Source: Prochlorococcus sp. AG-363-A16 (GTDB lineage Bacteria; Cyanobacteriota; Cyanobacteriia; PCC-6307; Cyanobiaceae). From it: a stretch of DNA of 64,000 nucleotides. The stretch covers positions 16,214-80,213 of the forward strand of contig QCFB01000006.1 of assembly GCA_003280345.1 (NCBI GenBank), given 5' to 3'. Shown one piece after another: positions 33,946 to 45,582 of the stretch (position 1 is its first letter; the number at the start of each line of letters is the position of its first letter). Position numbers and translations under genes: made by a program. The notes under the pieces were generated by a model. It worked only from the letters and a program-made list of their open reading frames with translations, had not been told where the DNA came from and ran no database searches.

Positions 33946-35370
33946 TTAGGTTTTGGGTTCATTTTTCTTTTTGCTTGTTTTTCCAGACTTTGTTGTTTCC
34001 TTGGATGGTTTTGCATTTACTGGCTTTTCCTTTGAAGCAGTTTCCGAGGGTTTAGAGGCCTTTTCGGTAACAATGTTGTTTTCTTCAAGCCATGCAACAA
34101 GTTTTTCTTCGAGTAAGTCATCAAGAACTGCTTGGCGCAACTTTTGCTGATCTATATTTTTTTCACCTGAAAGCTCACGATTGACGTCTTTGAGCTTTAT
34201 CTCGAGATCTTCATTATTTACTTCAATATTTTCTTTTTTGGCAAGTGCCTTTAAAGCCAATTTCCTACGTAGATTTTGCTGAGCTTCCTCTCTAGATGAT
34301 TCCATTAATGATTTTACTAATTCGGGAGTGAATATTGATTTAACGTCCATTCCCTCTTGGGCAAATTTACGAGCTGTTTGTTCAACTAATAGACGTACCT
34401 CTTGATCAATAAGAGTGGTTGGAAGATCTGCATCTAGTTCATGAGCAAGAGCATTAATAAGGGATTCTTTTCGATTGACTTGATGACGAGCTTTGGCATC
34501 TTCTTTGAGTCTTTTTTCTAAATCTTCACGAAGCTCGCCCATATTTTCTTTGTCACTTGCTTGCTTTGCGAAAGCATCATCGAGTTTTGGTAATTCTTTT
34601 GTTTTCAGATCTTGAAGAGTAACTTGGAAACTGGCTTGTCTTCCACGTGCGTCTTCATTTGGATAGTCCTTAGGGAATGTGCATTTCAATTGTTTTTCAG
34701 AATTTATTGCCATACCAACAATCCCTTCTACGAACCCTGGGATCATTAGCCCTTCTTCTAATTCGATATCCATGGACTCTGCATTGCCACCTTCAATATC
34801 ACTTCCGTCATCGGTAAAAGTCCCTTTGAAGCTAAGGACTGCGATATCTCCCATTTCTGCAGATCTTGTTTCTACTGGAACAATCGTTGCCAGTTGATTT
34901 CGAGATTGTTCGATTAGTTCGTCAATTTTTGCTGGGTCATATTTGACAGGCTCAGCTTCTGCTTTTAAGCCTTTTGTTTTTTTGAGGATCGGTGTGGGTG
35001 CGATGTCGGTTTCAAGTGTGAAAGTTAATGTCTTGTCAGGATTGAAACTTTCCAGCAGGGTCTCAAAACCACCTTTGAGTTCTGGTTCGCAAAGAGGCTC
35101 TATCGATTCTTGATTAATAGCTTCTCGCCATAACTTTTCTAAGAGCGATTCCAGTGCGCTCGCCTTGATTCGTGCAATTCCGATTTGTTGGATGATTACC
35201 GCTTTGGGGACTTTCCCTTTTCGGAAACCAGGGAGTTTGATTGAGCGACTTAATTGTGTTAAAGCCTCTTCATAGCTCGACTTGCATCTGCTTGCCGTGA
35301 CTTCTATTTCCACCGCTATGCGGCTGCTTGGTAGGGCAGCCGTTTTTACCTTTAAGGTTGAATCGCTCAT
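33946..35370 (-). CDS. tig: Trigger factor
   Basis: GFRKGKVPKAVI signature; PPIase domain; tig-clpP-clpX order. Confidence 0.96.
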   Translation of the reverse strand: MSDSTLKVKTAALPSSRIAVEIEVTASRCKSSYEEALTQLSRSIKLPGFRKGKVPKAVIIQQIGIARIKASALESLLEKLWREAINQESIEPLCEPELKGGFETLLESFNPDKTLTFTLETDIAPTPILKKTKGLKAEAEPVKYDPAKIDELIEQSRNQLATIVPVETRSAEMGDIAVLSFKGTFTDDGSDIEGGNAESMDIELEEGLMIPGFVEGIVGMAINSEKQLKCTFPKDYPNEDARGRQASFQVTLQDLKTKELPKLDDAFAKQASDKENMGELREDLEKRLKEDAKARHQVNRKESLINALAHELDADLPTTLIDQEVRLLVEQTARKFAQEGMDVKSIFTPELVKSLMESSREEAQQNLRRKLALKALAKKENIEVNNEDLEIKLKDVNRELSGEKNIDQQKLRQAVLDDLLEEKLVAWLEENNIVTEKASKPSETASKEKPVNAKPSKETTKSGKTSKKKNEPKT

Positions 35371-35549
35371 TTGTGGTTTAAGTCCTCAAGCCCAACACCT
35401 TAAGAAAGCGAGAGTCATACCTCTAGAGCTTATTGTGGTTTTAACGGTTTGAATATATTCAGTATCTAGTTCTGTATCCCAATTAGGAGGAGTGGTACAT
35501 CTCTTTCTATTAACTTCTTTTCCACCTATTTAATACCTGAATTATCAGT

Positions 35550-36581
35550 TTGTTCTCGAAACGATTTTCTACTGAAAGGCCTCTCACAGTTGCCGTCCTC
35601 GGCGCAAGTGGTGCTGTAGGGCATGAGTTGTTGCAGCTTTTGGATGAGCGTTCATTCCCAATTGGGGAGTTGCGTTTGTTGGCCTCAGAGCGATCCGCTG
35701 GAAACTTGCAATCTTGGAAAGGTTCCATGCTCAAAGTTCATGAGATAACCAATGAGAGCCTGCAAGGGGTTGATCTTGTTTTGGCATCTGCTGGAGGCTC
35801 TGTATCTCGCAAATGGCGTCAAGAGATACATGATGCAGGTGCAGTAATGATTGACAACTCCAGTGCTTTTCGCATGGATTCTGAGGTGCCTTTAGTTGTT
35901 CCAGAAGTGAATCCTGATGATGCTTTTGGGCATAAGGGACTGATTGCAAATCCCAATTGCACAACAATTTTGTTGGCTTTGGCCTTGGCTCCTTTATCGG
36001 CGTATATTCCAATGAAAAGAGTAGTTGTTTCTACATATCAGTCAGCTAGTGGAGCAGGAGCTAGAGCAATGGAGGAGCTAAAAGAACTTAGTCAAGAAGT
36101 TTTGAATGGAGGTAAACCTAAAAATCAGGTTTTGCCATATTCCCTTGCTTTTAATCTTTTCCTTCACAATTCCCCACTTCAGGGCAATGGCTATTGCGAG
36201 GAGGAAATGAAAATGGTTAATGAAACTCGCAAAATTTTGGGACTGCCAGATTTACCTTTTACTGCAACTTGTGTACGTGTTCCCGTTCTAAGAGCACACT
36301 CTGAGGCAGTAAATATTGAGTTTTCTAAGCCTTTCCCTGTCAATGAAGCTCGTGCAATTCTCATGGATGCCCAAGGCATTGAATTAATCGAAGACTTTGA
36401 TACCAATCGGTTCCCTATGCCAAGTGATGTTACTGGCAGGGATGAAGTTGCTGTTGGGCGAATACGTCAGGATATTAGTTGTCCAAACTCTCTCGAGTTT
36501 TGGCTATGTGGCGATCAGATTCGCAAAGGTGCTGCATTAAATGCCATCCAAATAGCTGAATTGTTGCTTGAAACTTCATGA
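35550..36581 (+). CDS. asd: Aspartate-semialdehyde dehydrogenase (TTG start)
   Basis: [26 protein letters not shown]. Confidence 0.96.
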   Translation: MFSKRFSTERPLTVAVLGASGAVGHELLQLLDERSFPIGELRLLASERSAGNLQSWKGSMLKVHEITNESLQGVDLVLASAGGSVSRKWRQEIHDAGAVMIDNSSAFRMDSEVPLVVPEVNPDDAFGHKGLIANPNCTTILLALALAPLSAYIPMKRVVVSTYQSASGAGARAMEELKELSQEVLNGGKPKNQVLPYSLAFNLFLHNSPLQGNGYCEEEMKMVNETRKILGLPDLPFTATCVRVPVLRAHSEAVNIEFSKPFPVNEARAILMDAQGIELIEDFDTNRFPMPSDVTGRDEVAVGRIRQDISCPNSLEFWLCGDQIRKGAALNAIQIAELLLETS

Positions 36582-37486
36582 GCTCAATACTTTCTTTATC
36601 GCCTGCACCATTTGGTCGTTTACTTACCGCAATGGTCACTCCCTTCGATTCTGATGGGCGGGTTGATTTTGGTTTGGCTGCTCGTCTTTCAAAACACCTT
36701 GTTCAAGAAGGTTCTGATGGCATAGTTGTTTGCGGAACTACGGGTGAGTCGCCCACACTTAGTTGGGAAGAGCAAAACAAGTTGCTGGAAACAGTTAGAA
36801 ACGCAGTTGGATCTTCTGCCAAGGTCTTGGCAGGTACTGGCAGTAATAGCACTGCAGAAGCAGTAGAGGCCACTCTTGAAGCTGCCGGTGCCGGTGCAGA
36901 TGGGGCATTAGTAGTTGTTCCTTACTACAACAAACCACCTCAAGAAGGCCTTGAATCTCATTTTCGTACTATTGCCGCGGCAGCGCCCAGCTTGCCTTTA
37001 ATGCTCTACAACATTCCTAGTAGGACAGGCTGCTCTCTTTCACCAAGCACAATGGCAAGGTTAATGGACTGTGCGAATGTTGTCGCTTTCAAAGCTGCTA
37101 GTGGTACTACTGATGAGGTGACTCAGTTAAGGATGCAATGTGGCTCTCGCTTGGCTGTGTATAGCGGGGATGATGGATTGCTTTTGCCAATGTTGTCAGT
37201 TGGGGCAGTTGGGGTAGTTAGTGTTGCAAGTCATATTGTTGGTCGTCGTTTAAAGGCGATGATTGAGGCTTATCTAAGTGGTAATGGAGAGGTTGCTCTT
37301 AATTATCACGAACAGATGCAGCCTCTTTTTAAATCACTCTTTGCTACCACTAACCCGATTCCTGTTAAAGCAGCTTTAGAACTTTGCGGCTGGCCGGTAG
37401 GACCTCCACGAAGTCCTTTGCTTCCACTTAGTATTGAGATGAAGGAGGAGCTATCTAATATCCTTAAACTCTTAGGTCAGATCTGA
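36578..37486 (+). CDS. dapA: 4-hydroxy-tetrahydrodipicolinate synthase
   Basis: [31 protein letters not shown]; overlaps asd by ATGA. Confidence 0.97.
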   Translation: MSSILSLSPAPFGRLLTAMVTPFDSDGRVDFGLAARLSKHLVQEGSDGIVVCGTTGESPTLSWEEQNKLLETVRNAVGSSAKVLAGTGSNSTAEAVEATLEAAGAGADGALVVVPYYNKPPQEGLESHFRTIAAAAPSLPLMLYNIPSRTGCSLSPSTMARLMDCANVVAFKAASGTTDEVTQLRMQCGSRLAVYSGDDGLLLPMLSVGAVGVVSVASHIVGRRLKAMIEAYLSGNGEVALNYHEQMQPLFKSLFATTNPIPVKAALELCGWPVGPPRSPLLPLSIEMKEELSNILKLLGQI

Positions 37487-37566
37487 TGGCAAAGTTGTTT
37501 TCACATTTTGCTTTTTTGAGTTAGCTCACTAAAAAATCAGAAAGTTTTCTACGTTTCAGTTTTTCC

Positions 37567-39549
37567 ATGACATCTAGCACTATCAATTCATCAAATTCGA
37601 GGCTAAATTCTTCAACTTCAAATAAGGGGAAACAGCCTTGTTTGCGAGTTATTCCACTTGGTGGTCTCCATGAGATAGGCAAGAACACTTGTGTTTTTGA
37701 GTATGGAGACGACCTAATGCTTGTTGATGCTGGATTGGCTTTCCCTAGTGATGGCATGCATGGGGTCAATGTGGTGATGCCAGATACAACCTATTTAAGG
37801 GAAAATCAGCAGAGAATTCGTGGAATGATAGTTACCCATGGACATGAAGACCATATTGGTGGCATTCCGCATCATTTAAAGCACTTTCATATCCCTGTGA
37901 TTTATGGCCCTCGTTTGGCTATGTCCATGCTTCAGGGAAAAATGGAGGAGGCAGGCGTTACAGATAGAACCAAGGTACAAACTGTTGGTCCTCGTGATGT
38001 TGTCAAAGTTGGGCAATATTTTTCCGTTGAATTTATTCGCAATACTCATTCGATGGCTGATAGTTTTTCACTAGCAATAACAACTCCTGTTGGGACAATA
38101 ATTTTCACTGGAGATTTTAAATTTGATCACACGCCAGTTGATGGAGAACATTTTGATCTGGCACGATTAGCCCATCATGGGGAACAAGGGGTTTTATGTC
38201 TATTCAGTGATTCCACTAATGCTGAGGTTCCTGGCTTTTGTCCATCAGAACGGTCAGTCTTTCCAGCTTTGGATAAACATATTGCTCAGGCTGAGGGCAG
38301 GGTAATCGTTACAACATTTGCGAGCTCAATACATCGAGTCTCGATGATTTTGGAGTTGGCTATTAAAAATGGCCGCAAAGTTGGCTTATTAGGTAGATCG
38401 ATGCTCAACGTAATTGCCAAGGCACGTGAGCTTGGATATATGAGGGCACCAGATGATTTATTTGTTCCTATTAAGCAGATTCGAGATTTACCAGATAGGG
38501 AAACTCTGTTATTGATGACTGGTAGTCAAGGCGAGCCTTTAGCTGCTCTAAGTCGTATCTCACGTGGCGAGCATCAGCATGTTCAAGTTAAAACTACGGA
38601 TACGATTATTTTTTCCGCTAGCCCGATACCAGGCAACACAATTTCAGTTGTAAATACTATTGATCGCTTGATGATGCTTGGCGCAAAGGTTGTTTATGGG
38701 AAGGGCGAAGGTATACATGTTTCTGGACATGGGTTTCAAGAGGATCAGAAGTTAATGCTTGCTCTTACAAAGCCAAAGTATTTTGTTCCTGTTCATGGTG
38801 AGCACAGAATGCTTGTTTGTCACAGTAAGAGTGCACAATCAATGGGCGTGCCAGGAGACAATATTTTGATTTTGGATAATGGTGATGTGGTGGAGTTGAG
38901 AACTGATTCGATTGCTAAAGGTGATGCGGTTAAATCTGGAATTGAGTTGCTTGATGCTTCTAGGAATGGAATTGTTGATGCTCGTGTTTTGAAAGAACGC
39001 CAGCAGCTTGCTGAGGATGGAGTGGTCACTGTTCTTTCTGCAATAAGTACAGATGGTGTAATGGTTGCTCCACCCAGAGTCAACCTGCGTGGTGTTGTCA
39101 CTACTGTCGATGCAAGGAAGATGTCTTTATGGACTGAGAGGGAGATCACGTGGGTGCTTGAAAATCGATGGAAACAACTCACAATTCAAACTGGTGGTAA
39201 AGCCCTTGAAGTTGATTGGATGGGTGTACAGAGAGAAGTTGAAGTCGGCTTGGCTCGTCGTTTACGCCGAGAGTTACAGGTAGAACCTTTAATTCTTTGC
39301 TTAGTTCAGCCTGCTCCAGGGGGTACTCCTGCCTACAAGGGAAGAATTGATGAAGAGCCAGACAAAAAGACAATTGTTAGACGTCGTGATGTGGCTAGGA
39401 ATTCTGCCCCTGCAAAGCGAATGGATTCTGAAACTTCAATTTCTAGTGATATCAATAAGGTTGCGACCAAAGTGGTTTCTTCAGAAAATGAATCACAAAT
39501 GGAAGTCCCTGCAGGCCGAACTCGACGGAGGCGCTCAGCTGTGGCTTAG
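37567..39549 (+). CDS. rnj: Ribonuclease J
   Basis: GGLHEIGKNTCVFEY; VTHGHEDHIGGIPH metallo-beta-lactamase; RNase J C-terminus. Confidence 0.94.
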   Translation: MTSSTINSSNSRLNSSTSNKGKQPCLRVIPLGGLHEIGKNTCVFEYGDDLMLVDAGLAFPSDGMHGVNVVMPDTTYLRENQQRIRGMIVTHGHEDHIGGIPHHLKHFHIPVIYGPRLAMSMLQGKMEEAGVTDRTKVQTVGPRDVVKVGQYFSVEFIRNTHSMADSFSLAITTPVGTIIFTGDFKFDHTPVDGEHFDLARLAHHGEQGVLCLFSDSTNAEVPGFCPSERSVFPALDKHIAQAEGRVIVTTFASSIHRVSMILELAIKNGRKVGLLGRSMLNVIAKARELGYMRAPDDLFVPIKQIRDLPDRETLLLMTGSQGEPLAALSRISRGEHQHVQVKTTDTIIFSASPIPGNTISVVNTIDRLMMLGAKVVYGKGEGIHVSGHGFQEDQKLMLALTKPKYFVPVHGEHRMLVCHSKSAQSMGVPGDNILILDNGDVVELRTDSIAKGDAVKSGIELLDASRNGIVDARVLKERQQLAEDGVVTVLSAISTDGVMVAPPRVNLRGVVTTVDARKMSLWTEREITWVLENRWKQLTIQTGGKALEVDWMGVQREVEVGLARRLRRELQVEPLILCLVQPAPGGTPAYKGRIDEEPDKKTIVRRRDVARNSAPAKRMDSETSISSDINKVATKVVSSENESQMEVPAGRTRRRRSAVA

Positions 39550-39577
39550 TTGAATTGGAATGGACATTGGTTTCCTT

Positions 39578-40597
39578 TCAGTTAATTGACTTGGGAGGCT
39601 CAATTTGAACAAATTCTTTTGACCAGCTGATTTTCCAACCTTTTGATAGTTGAAAATAGCCAGCATGAATGTTGGAGCTAATTTTTTGACTAATTTTTTC
39701 AAGTTGAGTTGCAGTAACAAATGGAGCATGTGCTTTTTCTAACCAAGAAACTAAAAGCGTTCCTCTTGCAGTGAGGGAAAGCTTGGCAAGACTTTTTCTG
39801 CAAAGTCCACTTGGAGTTTGTAACGCTTGAATCGCTAGGCCTGCCAAAATTGTTTGATCTTCCTTGTGATTGCTAAGTCTTTCGCCAAGTGAGGATATTC
39901 TTTTGCTGCATCCTGGATGAAGATCTTCTAATACCGGAAAGATTTCATGGCGAATACGATTCCGACTTAAGTGCATATCTGAATTAGTAGGGTCTAACCA
40001 GATAGGCAGTTGCATTGATTCACAGATCATAGCTGTTTCATTTCTTGTGAAACAAAGAATAGGACGAACTAATAAAGCTTCGCTGCCTAAACTTCTTCTC
40101 TCCCTAAGGCTACTAAGTCCAGCCAAATCAGCCCCTCTGGCCAGATTTAGTAATAGAGTCTCTGCTCTATCAGTTCCAGTGTGCCCAGTAAGAATGTGTA
40201 GACAAGTTTTCTCTTTAGAAGAGAGGTTTTTTGCAATACTTTCAAGAGTTGTATATCTCCAGTGTCTTGCTTTTGCTTCACTATTTATATCCTTAGGTGT
40301 TGCCTTTGTACATAAAAAGTTGATATTACGTTGTACGCACCAAGCTCTTAACTCCGTTGCTATTTGGCCTGATCCCTTGTGCCAGCCATGATCTCCATGC
40401 CAAACCGTTAACTTCCATTTATATAATCTTTGCAAGTCAATTATTAGTTTGAGCATTGCCATTGAATCTTGCCCTCCAGATACTGAGAGAAGCAGAGAAG
40501 ATTCATGTGGGAGAAGCTCTTTGCTGCTCAATAATTTTTGGTGGAGTCGGTCATGCCATCGACTCCAGGGAAGTTGATTATTTGTGAAAAGAGACAT
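39578..40597 (-). CDS. tilS: tRNA(Ile)-lysidine synthase
   Basis: LLSVSGGQDSMAMLKL PP-loop; GHTGTDRAETLL. Confidence 0.94.
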   Translation of the reverse strand: MSLFTNNQLPWSRWHDRLHQKLLSSKELLPHESSLLLSVSGGQDSMAMLKLIIDLQRLYKWKLTVWHGDHGWHKGSGQIATELRAWCVQRNINFLCTKATPKDINSEAKARHWRYTTLESIAKNLSSKEKTCLHILTGHTGTDRAETLLLNLARGADLAGLSSLRERRSLGSEALLVRPILCFTRNETAMICESMQLPIWLDPTNSDMHLSRNRIRHEIFPVLEDLHPGCSKRISSLGERLSNHKEDQTILAGLAIQALQTPSGLCRKSLAKLSLTARGTLLVSWLEKAHAPFVTATQLEKISQKISSNIHAGYFQLSKGWKISWSKEFVQIEPPKSIN

Positions 40598-40683
40598 TGC
40601 GCATCATTGACTACATGACTTCAGTTGAGGAGTTCTTTGCCCTGGTTAATGGGAGAATCATTATGTTCGTTGTTGAATCGATG

Positions 40684-41469
40684 TCCCGCCTTCAATATTT
40701 GCCTGTTTCTCTTCAAAGGAGTATCGACAAGCGTTCCTTGCTGAAGATAATTTCTGGTTTAAGTAATTTCGATAAATATTCGGTCGAATGCGTGGCAAAG
40801 GCTGCAAGTATTGGCGGTGCAGATTTGTTAGATGTTGCATGTAGCCCAGATTTGGTTCGATTGGCCATTGATTCTTCCAGTCTTCCAGTATGTGTTAGTG
40901 CTGTTGACCCTGAGCTCTTCCCCGCAGCTGTTGAGGCAGGTGCCTCTATGGTTGAGATCGGAAATTTTGATTCGTTTTATCCCAAAGGACGCTTTTTCGG
41001 TGCTGCTGAGGTGCTTGACCTTACTTGTCGAACTAGGCAATTATTGCCCGATGTCGTTCTATCTGTGACTGTCCCTCATTGTTTGCCTATTGATCAGCAG
41101 ATTGAATTGTCAATTGATCTTGTAGAAGCAGGGGCTGATTGGATACAAACCGAGGGTGGAACAAGTGCCAAACCCTTTAGCCCTGGAGATCTTGGCCTTA
41201 TTGAGAAAGCTGCACCAACCTTGGCAGCTGCTCATAGCATTTCTAAAAACATTCAGAAAACATATCCTTCAGTCCCTGTGATTTGTGCATCAGGTTTATC
41301 GCCTGTTACTGCGCCAATGGCAATAGCAGCTGGTGCTTCTGGGGTAGGAGTGGGTTCAGTAGTAAATCGACTGGACAACCAGTTAGCAATGGTGGCTATT
41401 ATAAAGAGGTTACGTCAATCATTACCTTCTCATAGAATTTCAACATCTTCAATCGATATATTTTCATAG
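40684..41469 (+). CDS. ycf23: Ycf23 / DUF561 family protein
   Basis: LLKIISGLSNFD...VAKAASIGGADLLDVACSPDLV; TIM-barrel GASGVGVGS; start chosen near MSRLQYLPVSL. Confidence 0.8.
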   Translation, partial: SRLQYLPVSLQRSIDKRSLLKIISGLSNFDKYSVECVAKAASIGGADLLDVACSPDLVRLAIDSSSLPVCVSAVDPELFPAAVEAGASMVEIGNFDSFYPKGRFFGAAEVLDLTCRTRQLLPDVVLSVTVPHCLPIDQQIELSIDLVEAGADWIQTEGGTSAKPFSPGDLGLIEKAAPTLAAAHSISKNIQKTYPSVPVICASGLSPVTAPMAIAAGASGVGVGSVVNRLDNQLAMVAIIKRLRQSLPSHRISTSSIDIFS

Positions 41470-41700
41470 GTTTACAACATATTCTCCTATAATATTCTTA
41501 TACTGATAGAGAATTAAAATAGCCATTTACCTTTAGGTATTTTTGTTTTAAACCATAAATAAATTATTTTTAATAGAGTTACGATTAAACTTGTTTAAAT
41601 AAGTGAGATTACATGACTGTGTTTTATAATTGGCATTTAAAACCAGCACACTTTACTTTGTGCATAAGCTGATGAATCTGTCGGTATTAGAGAATACTTG

Positions 41701-43740
41701 ATGCCTAAATATCATCTTCAAGCTCCTTACAATCCTAAGGGCGATCAGCCAGCAGCAATAGAGCGTTTGGTTGAAGGTGTAAATGAGGGGAAGCGTTATC
41801 AGACTTTGTTAGGTGCAACTGGCACCGGGAAAACATTTACCATCGCAAATGTGATTGCTCAGACTGGACGACCAGCACTCGTCTTGGCTCATAATAAGAC
41901 TCTTGCAGCACAACTTTGCAATGAGCTAAGAGAGTTTTTCCCTAAAAATGCTGTCGAATACTTTATTTCTTATTATGATTACTATCAACCCGAAGCATAT
42001 GTTCCTGTAAGCGATACTTATATTGCAAAAACTTCATCTATTAATGAAGAGATTGACATGCTTAGGCATTCTGCTACACGATCTTTATTTGAACGTGATG
42101 ATGTAATAGTAGTTGCTTCAATTAGTTGCATATATGGTTTAGGAATCCCTAGTGAGTATTTAAAGGCTTCTGTGAAATTTAAAGTTGGTGAATTGATAGA
42201 TTTAAGACTTTATTTGCGCGAGTTAGTTAATAATCAATATACTCGTAATGATGTTGAAATTTCGCGTGGGAATTTTCGTGTTAAAGGAGATGTCTTAGAA
42301 ATTGGACCAGCTTATGAAGATAGATTGGTTAGGATCGAACTTTTTGGTGATGAAATAGAGGCTATTCGTTATGTTGATCCAATAACTGGAGAGATTTTTG
42401 AAAATTTGCAAAACATTAATATTTACCCAGCGAAGCACTTTGTAACTCCAAAGGACCGACTTCGTTTAGCAATTAAAGACATCAAAGACGAATTAAAAGA
42501 CCGTCTTGAATTTCTTGATTCAGAAGGAAAACTTTTAGAAGCGCAAAGGTTGAAACAGAGAACTACTTATGATTTAGAAATGTTGAGAGAAGTTGGCTAT
42601 TGCAATGGAGTGGAAAATTATGCACGTCATTTATCTGGACGTGAGGTAGGAACTCCACCTGAATGTCTCATTGATTATTTTCCTGAAGATTGGCTTCTTG
42701 TTGTTGATGAAAGCCATGTGACTTGCTCTCAGTTACAGGCCATGTACAACGGTGACCAATCAAGAAAAAATGTATTGATCGAGCATGGATTTCGTTTGCC
42801 GAGTGCGGCAGATAATAGGCCATTAAAGAGTCAAGAGTTTTGGGAAAAGGCTAAGCAAACTATTTTTATCAGTGCAACGCCTGGTCAATGGGAATTGGCT
42901 CAGAGTAAAGGAGGAATTGCTGAACAGATTATTAGGCCTACAGGCGTTTTAGACCCTTTAGTTGAAGTGAGGCCCACGAAAGGACAGGTGGATGATTTAT
43001 TAGGGGAGATACGTTCCAGGGCTAAGAAAAAACAAAGGGTTTTAATTACAACATTGACTAAAAGAATGGCAGAAGACTTGACCGATTATTTATCTCAGAA
43101 CAATGTTCGAGTTAGATATCTCCATTCCGAAATTCATTCAATTGAACGTATAGAGATTATTCAGGATTTACGCTTGGGTGAATACGATGTTTTAGTTGGT
43201 GTGAATCTTTTACGTGAAGGACTTGATTTACCAGAAGTGTCTTTGGTTGTAATTCTCGATGCAGATAAGGAGGGTTTTTTAAGGGCTGAAAGATCATTGA
43301 TACAGACTATTGGACGTGCAGCAAGACATATAGAAGGGATGGCGATTCTTTATGCAGATAATTTTACTGATTCAATGTCAAGAGCTATTAGTGAAACAGA
43401 TCGACGAAGAAATATTCAAAAAATTTATAATGAAAAGTATGGAATTATTCCACAACCTGCTGGTAAAAAAGCGAATAACTCTATTTTATCGTTCTTAGAG
43501 TTATCCAGAAGATTGCAAAAAGATGGTACAGATAATGATCTGATTAAGATTGCAGGCAAAGCTGCTGATTCCTTAATTTCTGCAGAAGATGATGGCCTGA
43601 CTCTTGAGGCTTTGCCAGAGCTTATAAACCAATTAGAAATTAACATGAAAGATTCCGCGAAAAAATTGGACTTTGAGGAAGCTGCAAATCTTCGAGATAG
43701 AATTAAGCAACTAAGGCAAAAGTTGATTGGCAAGTCTTGA
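41701..43740 (+). CDS. uvrB: Excinuclease ABC subunit B
   Basis: [30 protein letters not shown] motif. Confidence 0.97.
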   Translation: MPKYHLQAPYNPKGDQPAAIERLVEGVNEGKRYQTLLGATGTGKTFTIANVIAQTGRPALVLAHNKTLAAQLCNELREFFPKNAVEYFISYYDYYQPEAYVPVSDTYIAKTSSINEEIDMLRHSATRSLFERDDVIVVASISCIYGLGIPSEYLKASVKFKVGELIDLRLYLRELVNNQYTRNDVEISRGNFRVKGDVLEIGPAYEDRLVRIELFGDEIEAIRYVDPITGEIFENLQNINIYPAKHFVTPKDRLRLAIKDIKDELKDRLEFLDSEGKLLEAQRLKQRTTYDLEMLREVGYCNGVENYARHLSGREVGTPPECLIDYFPEDWLLVVDESHVTCSQLQAMYNGDQSRKNVLIEHGFRLPSAADNRPLKSQEFWEKAKQTIFISATPGQWELAQSKGGIAEQIIRPTGVLDPLVEVRPTKGQVDDLLGEIRSRAKKKQRVLITTLTKRMAEDLTDYLSQNNVRVRYLHSEIHSIERIEIIQDLRLGEYDVLVGVNLLREGLDLPEVSLVVILDADKEGFLRAERSLIQTIGRAARHIEGMAILYADNFTDSMSRAISETDRRRNIQKIYNEKYGIIPQPAGKKANNSILSFLELSRRLQKDGTDNDLIKIAGKAADSLISAEDDGLTLEALPELINQLEINMKDSAKKLDFEEAANLRDRIKQLRQKLIGKS

Positions 43741-43769
43741 CGTTTTCGTACGATGATTTTTATATTATT

Positions 43770-45533
43770 TTAATTTGATTTATCGAGGCCAAAATGGGAA
43801 TGAACTGCTTGTAATGCGGCCAATCCATCTTTTTCTGCAACAACACAGCTAGTACGAATTTCACTTGTTGCAATCATCGCAATATTGATATTTGAATCAG
43901 CTAATGCTCTAAACATACGAGCTGCAGTACCTGCTGTTGCTGGCATTCCTGCACCAACAGCGCTTATACGTGTTATTGCAGGACCATCTTCCAAAAACGA
44001 ATTGGGCCATTTCGCGAGTAAAGAAGTGAGAGCAGCGCCTGCAATTTGCCGATCACTTTTCTTGAGGGTGAAAGTTATATCACGACCACCATTTTGATGT
44101 TTGCGTTCTGACTGAACTATTGCATCTATACTAATTCCTGCGTCAGCCAAAATAGAGCAAAGAGAAGCTGCTGTACCTGGCTTATCTGGCACATTACGAA
44201 CATTTACCTGAGCTTGATTTGGATCTAAAGCAACACCTCTGACGGCAGGCTCTCCTAAGCCTGTTACCCCTGGATTTATTTTTACTTGATTATCGTTAAG
44301 TTCAAAAGCATCTGTTACTGCTCGCTGTGCTTTTACTCCTAATTTTGAGTCAATTACACAGCTTACTTTTACTTCACTTGTGGCAATAAGTCTTAAGTTT
44401 ATTCCAGCCCTTGAAAGTGTTTCAAAAAGCGTCGCGGCTATTCCAGGACGCCCCATGATTCCTGCACCGCTAATACTTAGTTTTGCCATTCCACTTTGTG
44501 TTGAAAGCTCACCACCTAGTTGTTTGACGACGTGTTCACATATTTCTTTGGCCTTATTGATTGCTTCTGCATGAACGGTAAATGCGATGTCATTGCTATT
44601 TCCTTCATGAGAGGCCTGAATGATTAAATCTACGTTGACCCCTCCTTTAGACAGGGCTTCAAACAAGTTGGCAGCAACTCCTGGTTGATCTGGAAGATGT
44701 GCAAAGCCTAGGACTGATTGATTTTCAAGAAGCTCTAATCCATCCACGGGACGTCCTAGTTCTAGCCCTTCTCGCCCAAGTGATCGACCTGCTGTGCTGG
44801 TCAATGTTGTACCTGGCTCATTAGTCCAGCTTGATCGCACAACAAGTTTTGTTCCATAGTTTCTTGCAATTTCTACAGCTCTGGGATGTAGGACAGCTGC
44901 ACCAAGACTTGCTAGTTCAAGCATTTCGTCACAGCTCAAAGCCTGCATAAGTTGTGCTTCTTTCACTTTTCTTGGATCTGTTGTTAGTACCCCTGGGACA
45001 TCTGTATAAATTTCGCAAGCGCACGCCTTAAGTGCAGTTGCTAGTGCAACAGCTGAAGTGTCTGATCCCCCTCGACCGAGTGTGGTTATCTCTGCCGTAC
45101 CAACGCTACTCAAACTTGTTCCTTGAAACCCTGCAACTACAACCACGTTCCCAGCATTAAGGAGAGTTCTTAGTCGTTCAGTTCGCACTTCTAGAATTCT
45201 TGCTCGACCATGGGAAGATTCTGTAACTATTCCCACTTGAGAACCTGTCATTGATATTGATTGGATACCTAGTTCATTAAGTGCAATCGATAATAAAGCG
45301 ATTGAGACTTGTTCTCCTGTTGCAAGGAGCATGTCCAATTCTCTTTGTGGGGGATTGTTGCTAATTGCTTTTGCAAGATTGGTTAGTTCATCTGTTGTAT
45401 GCCCCATTGCTGATACAACGATTACAAGGTCATGGCCTAAATCTTTGCTGGCAGCAATTTTCTTAGCTACTTCTTGGATACGTTGGACACTTCCTACTGA
45501 GGTACCTCCAAATTTTTGTACCAGCAAAGCCAT
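43770..45533 (-). CDS. lysC: Aspartate kinase with duplicated ACT-pair regulatory region
   Basis: VQKFGGTSVGSVQRI; two successive paired ACT segments. Confidence 0.96.
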   Translation of the reverse strand: MALLVQKFGGTSVGSVQRIQEVAKKIAASKDLGHDLVIVVSAMGHTTDELTNLAKAISNNPPQRELDMLLATGEQVSIALLSIALNELGIQSISMTGSQVGIVTESSHGRARILEVRTERLRTLLNAGNVVVVAGFQGTSLSSVGTAEITTLGRGGSDTSAVALATALKACACEIYTDVPGVLTTDPRKVKEAQLMQALSCDEMLELASLGAAVLHPRAVEIARNYGTKLVVRSSWTNEPGTTLTSTAGRSLGREGLELGRPVDGLELLENQSVLGFAHLPDQPGVAANLFEALSKGGVNVDLIIQASHEGNSNDIAFTVHAEAINKAKEICEHVVKQLGGELSTQSGMAKLSISGAGIMGRPGIAATLFETLSRAGINLRLIATSEVKVSCVIDSKLGVKAQRAVTDAFELNDNQVKINPGVTGLGEPAVRGVALDPNQAQVNVRNVPDKPGTAASLCSILADAGISIDAIVQSERKHQNGGRDITFTLKKSDRQIAGAALTSLLAKWPNSFLEDGPAITRISAVGAGMPATAGTAARMFRALADSNINIAMIATSEIRTSCVVAEKDGLAALQAVHSHFGLDKSN

Positions 45534-45582
45534 TCACTTTCCTTTGGAATCTCTTGATTATTTCAGTGTGAAGGCACTCAAT

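Noticed and set aside
38820-39182. 120-aa antisense ORF inside rnj
   Set aside because: Shadow ORF of a well-supported CDS.
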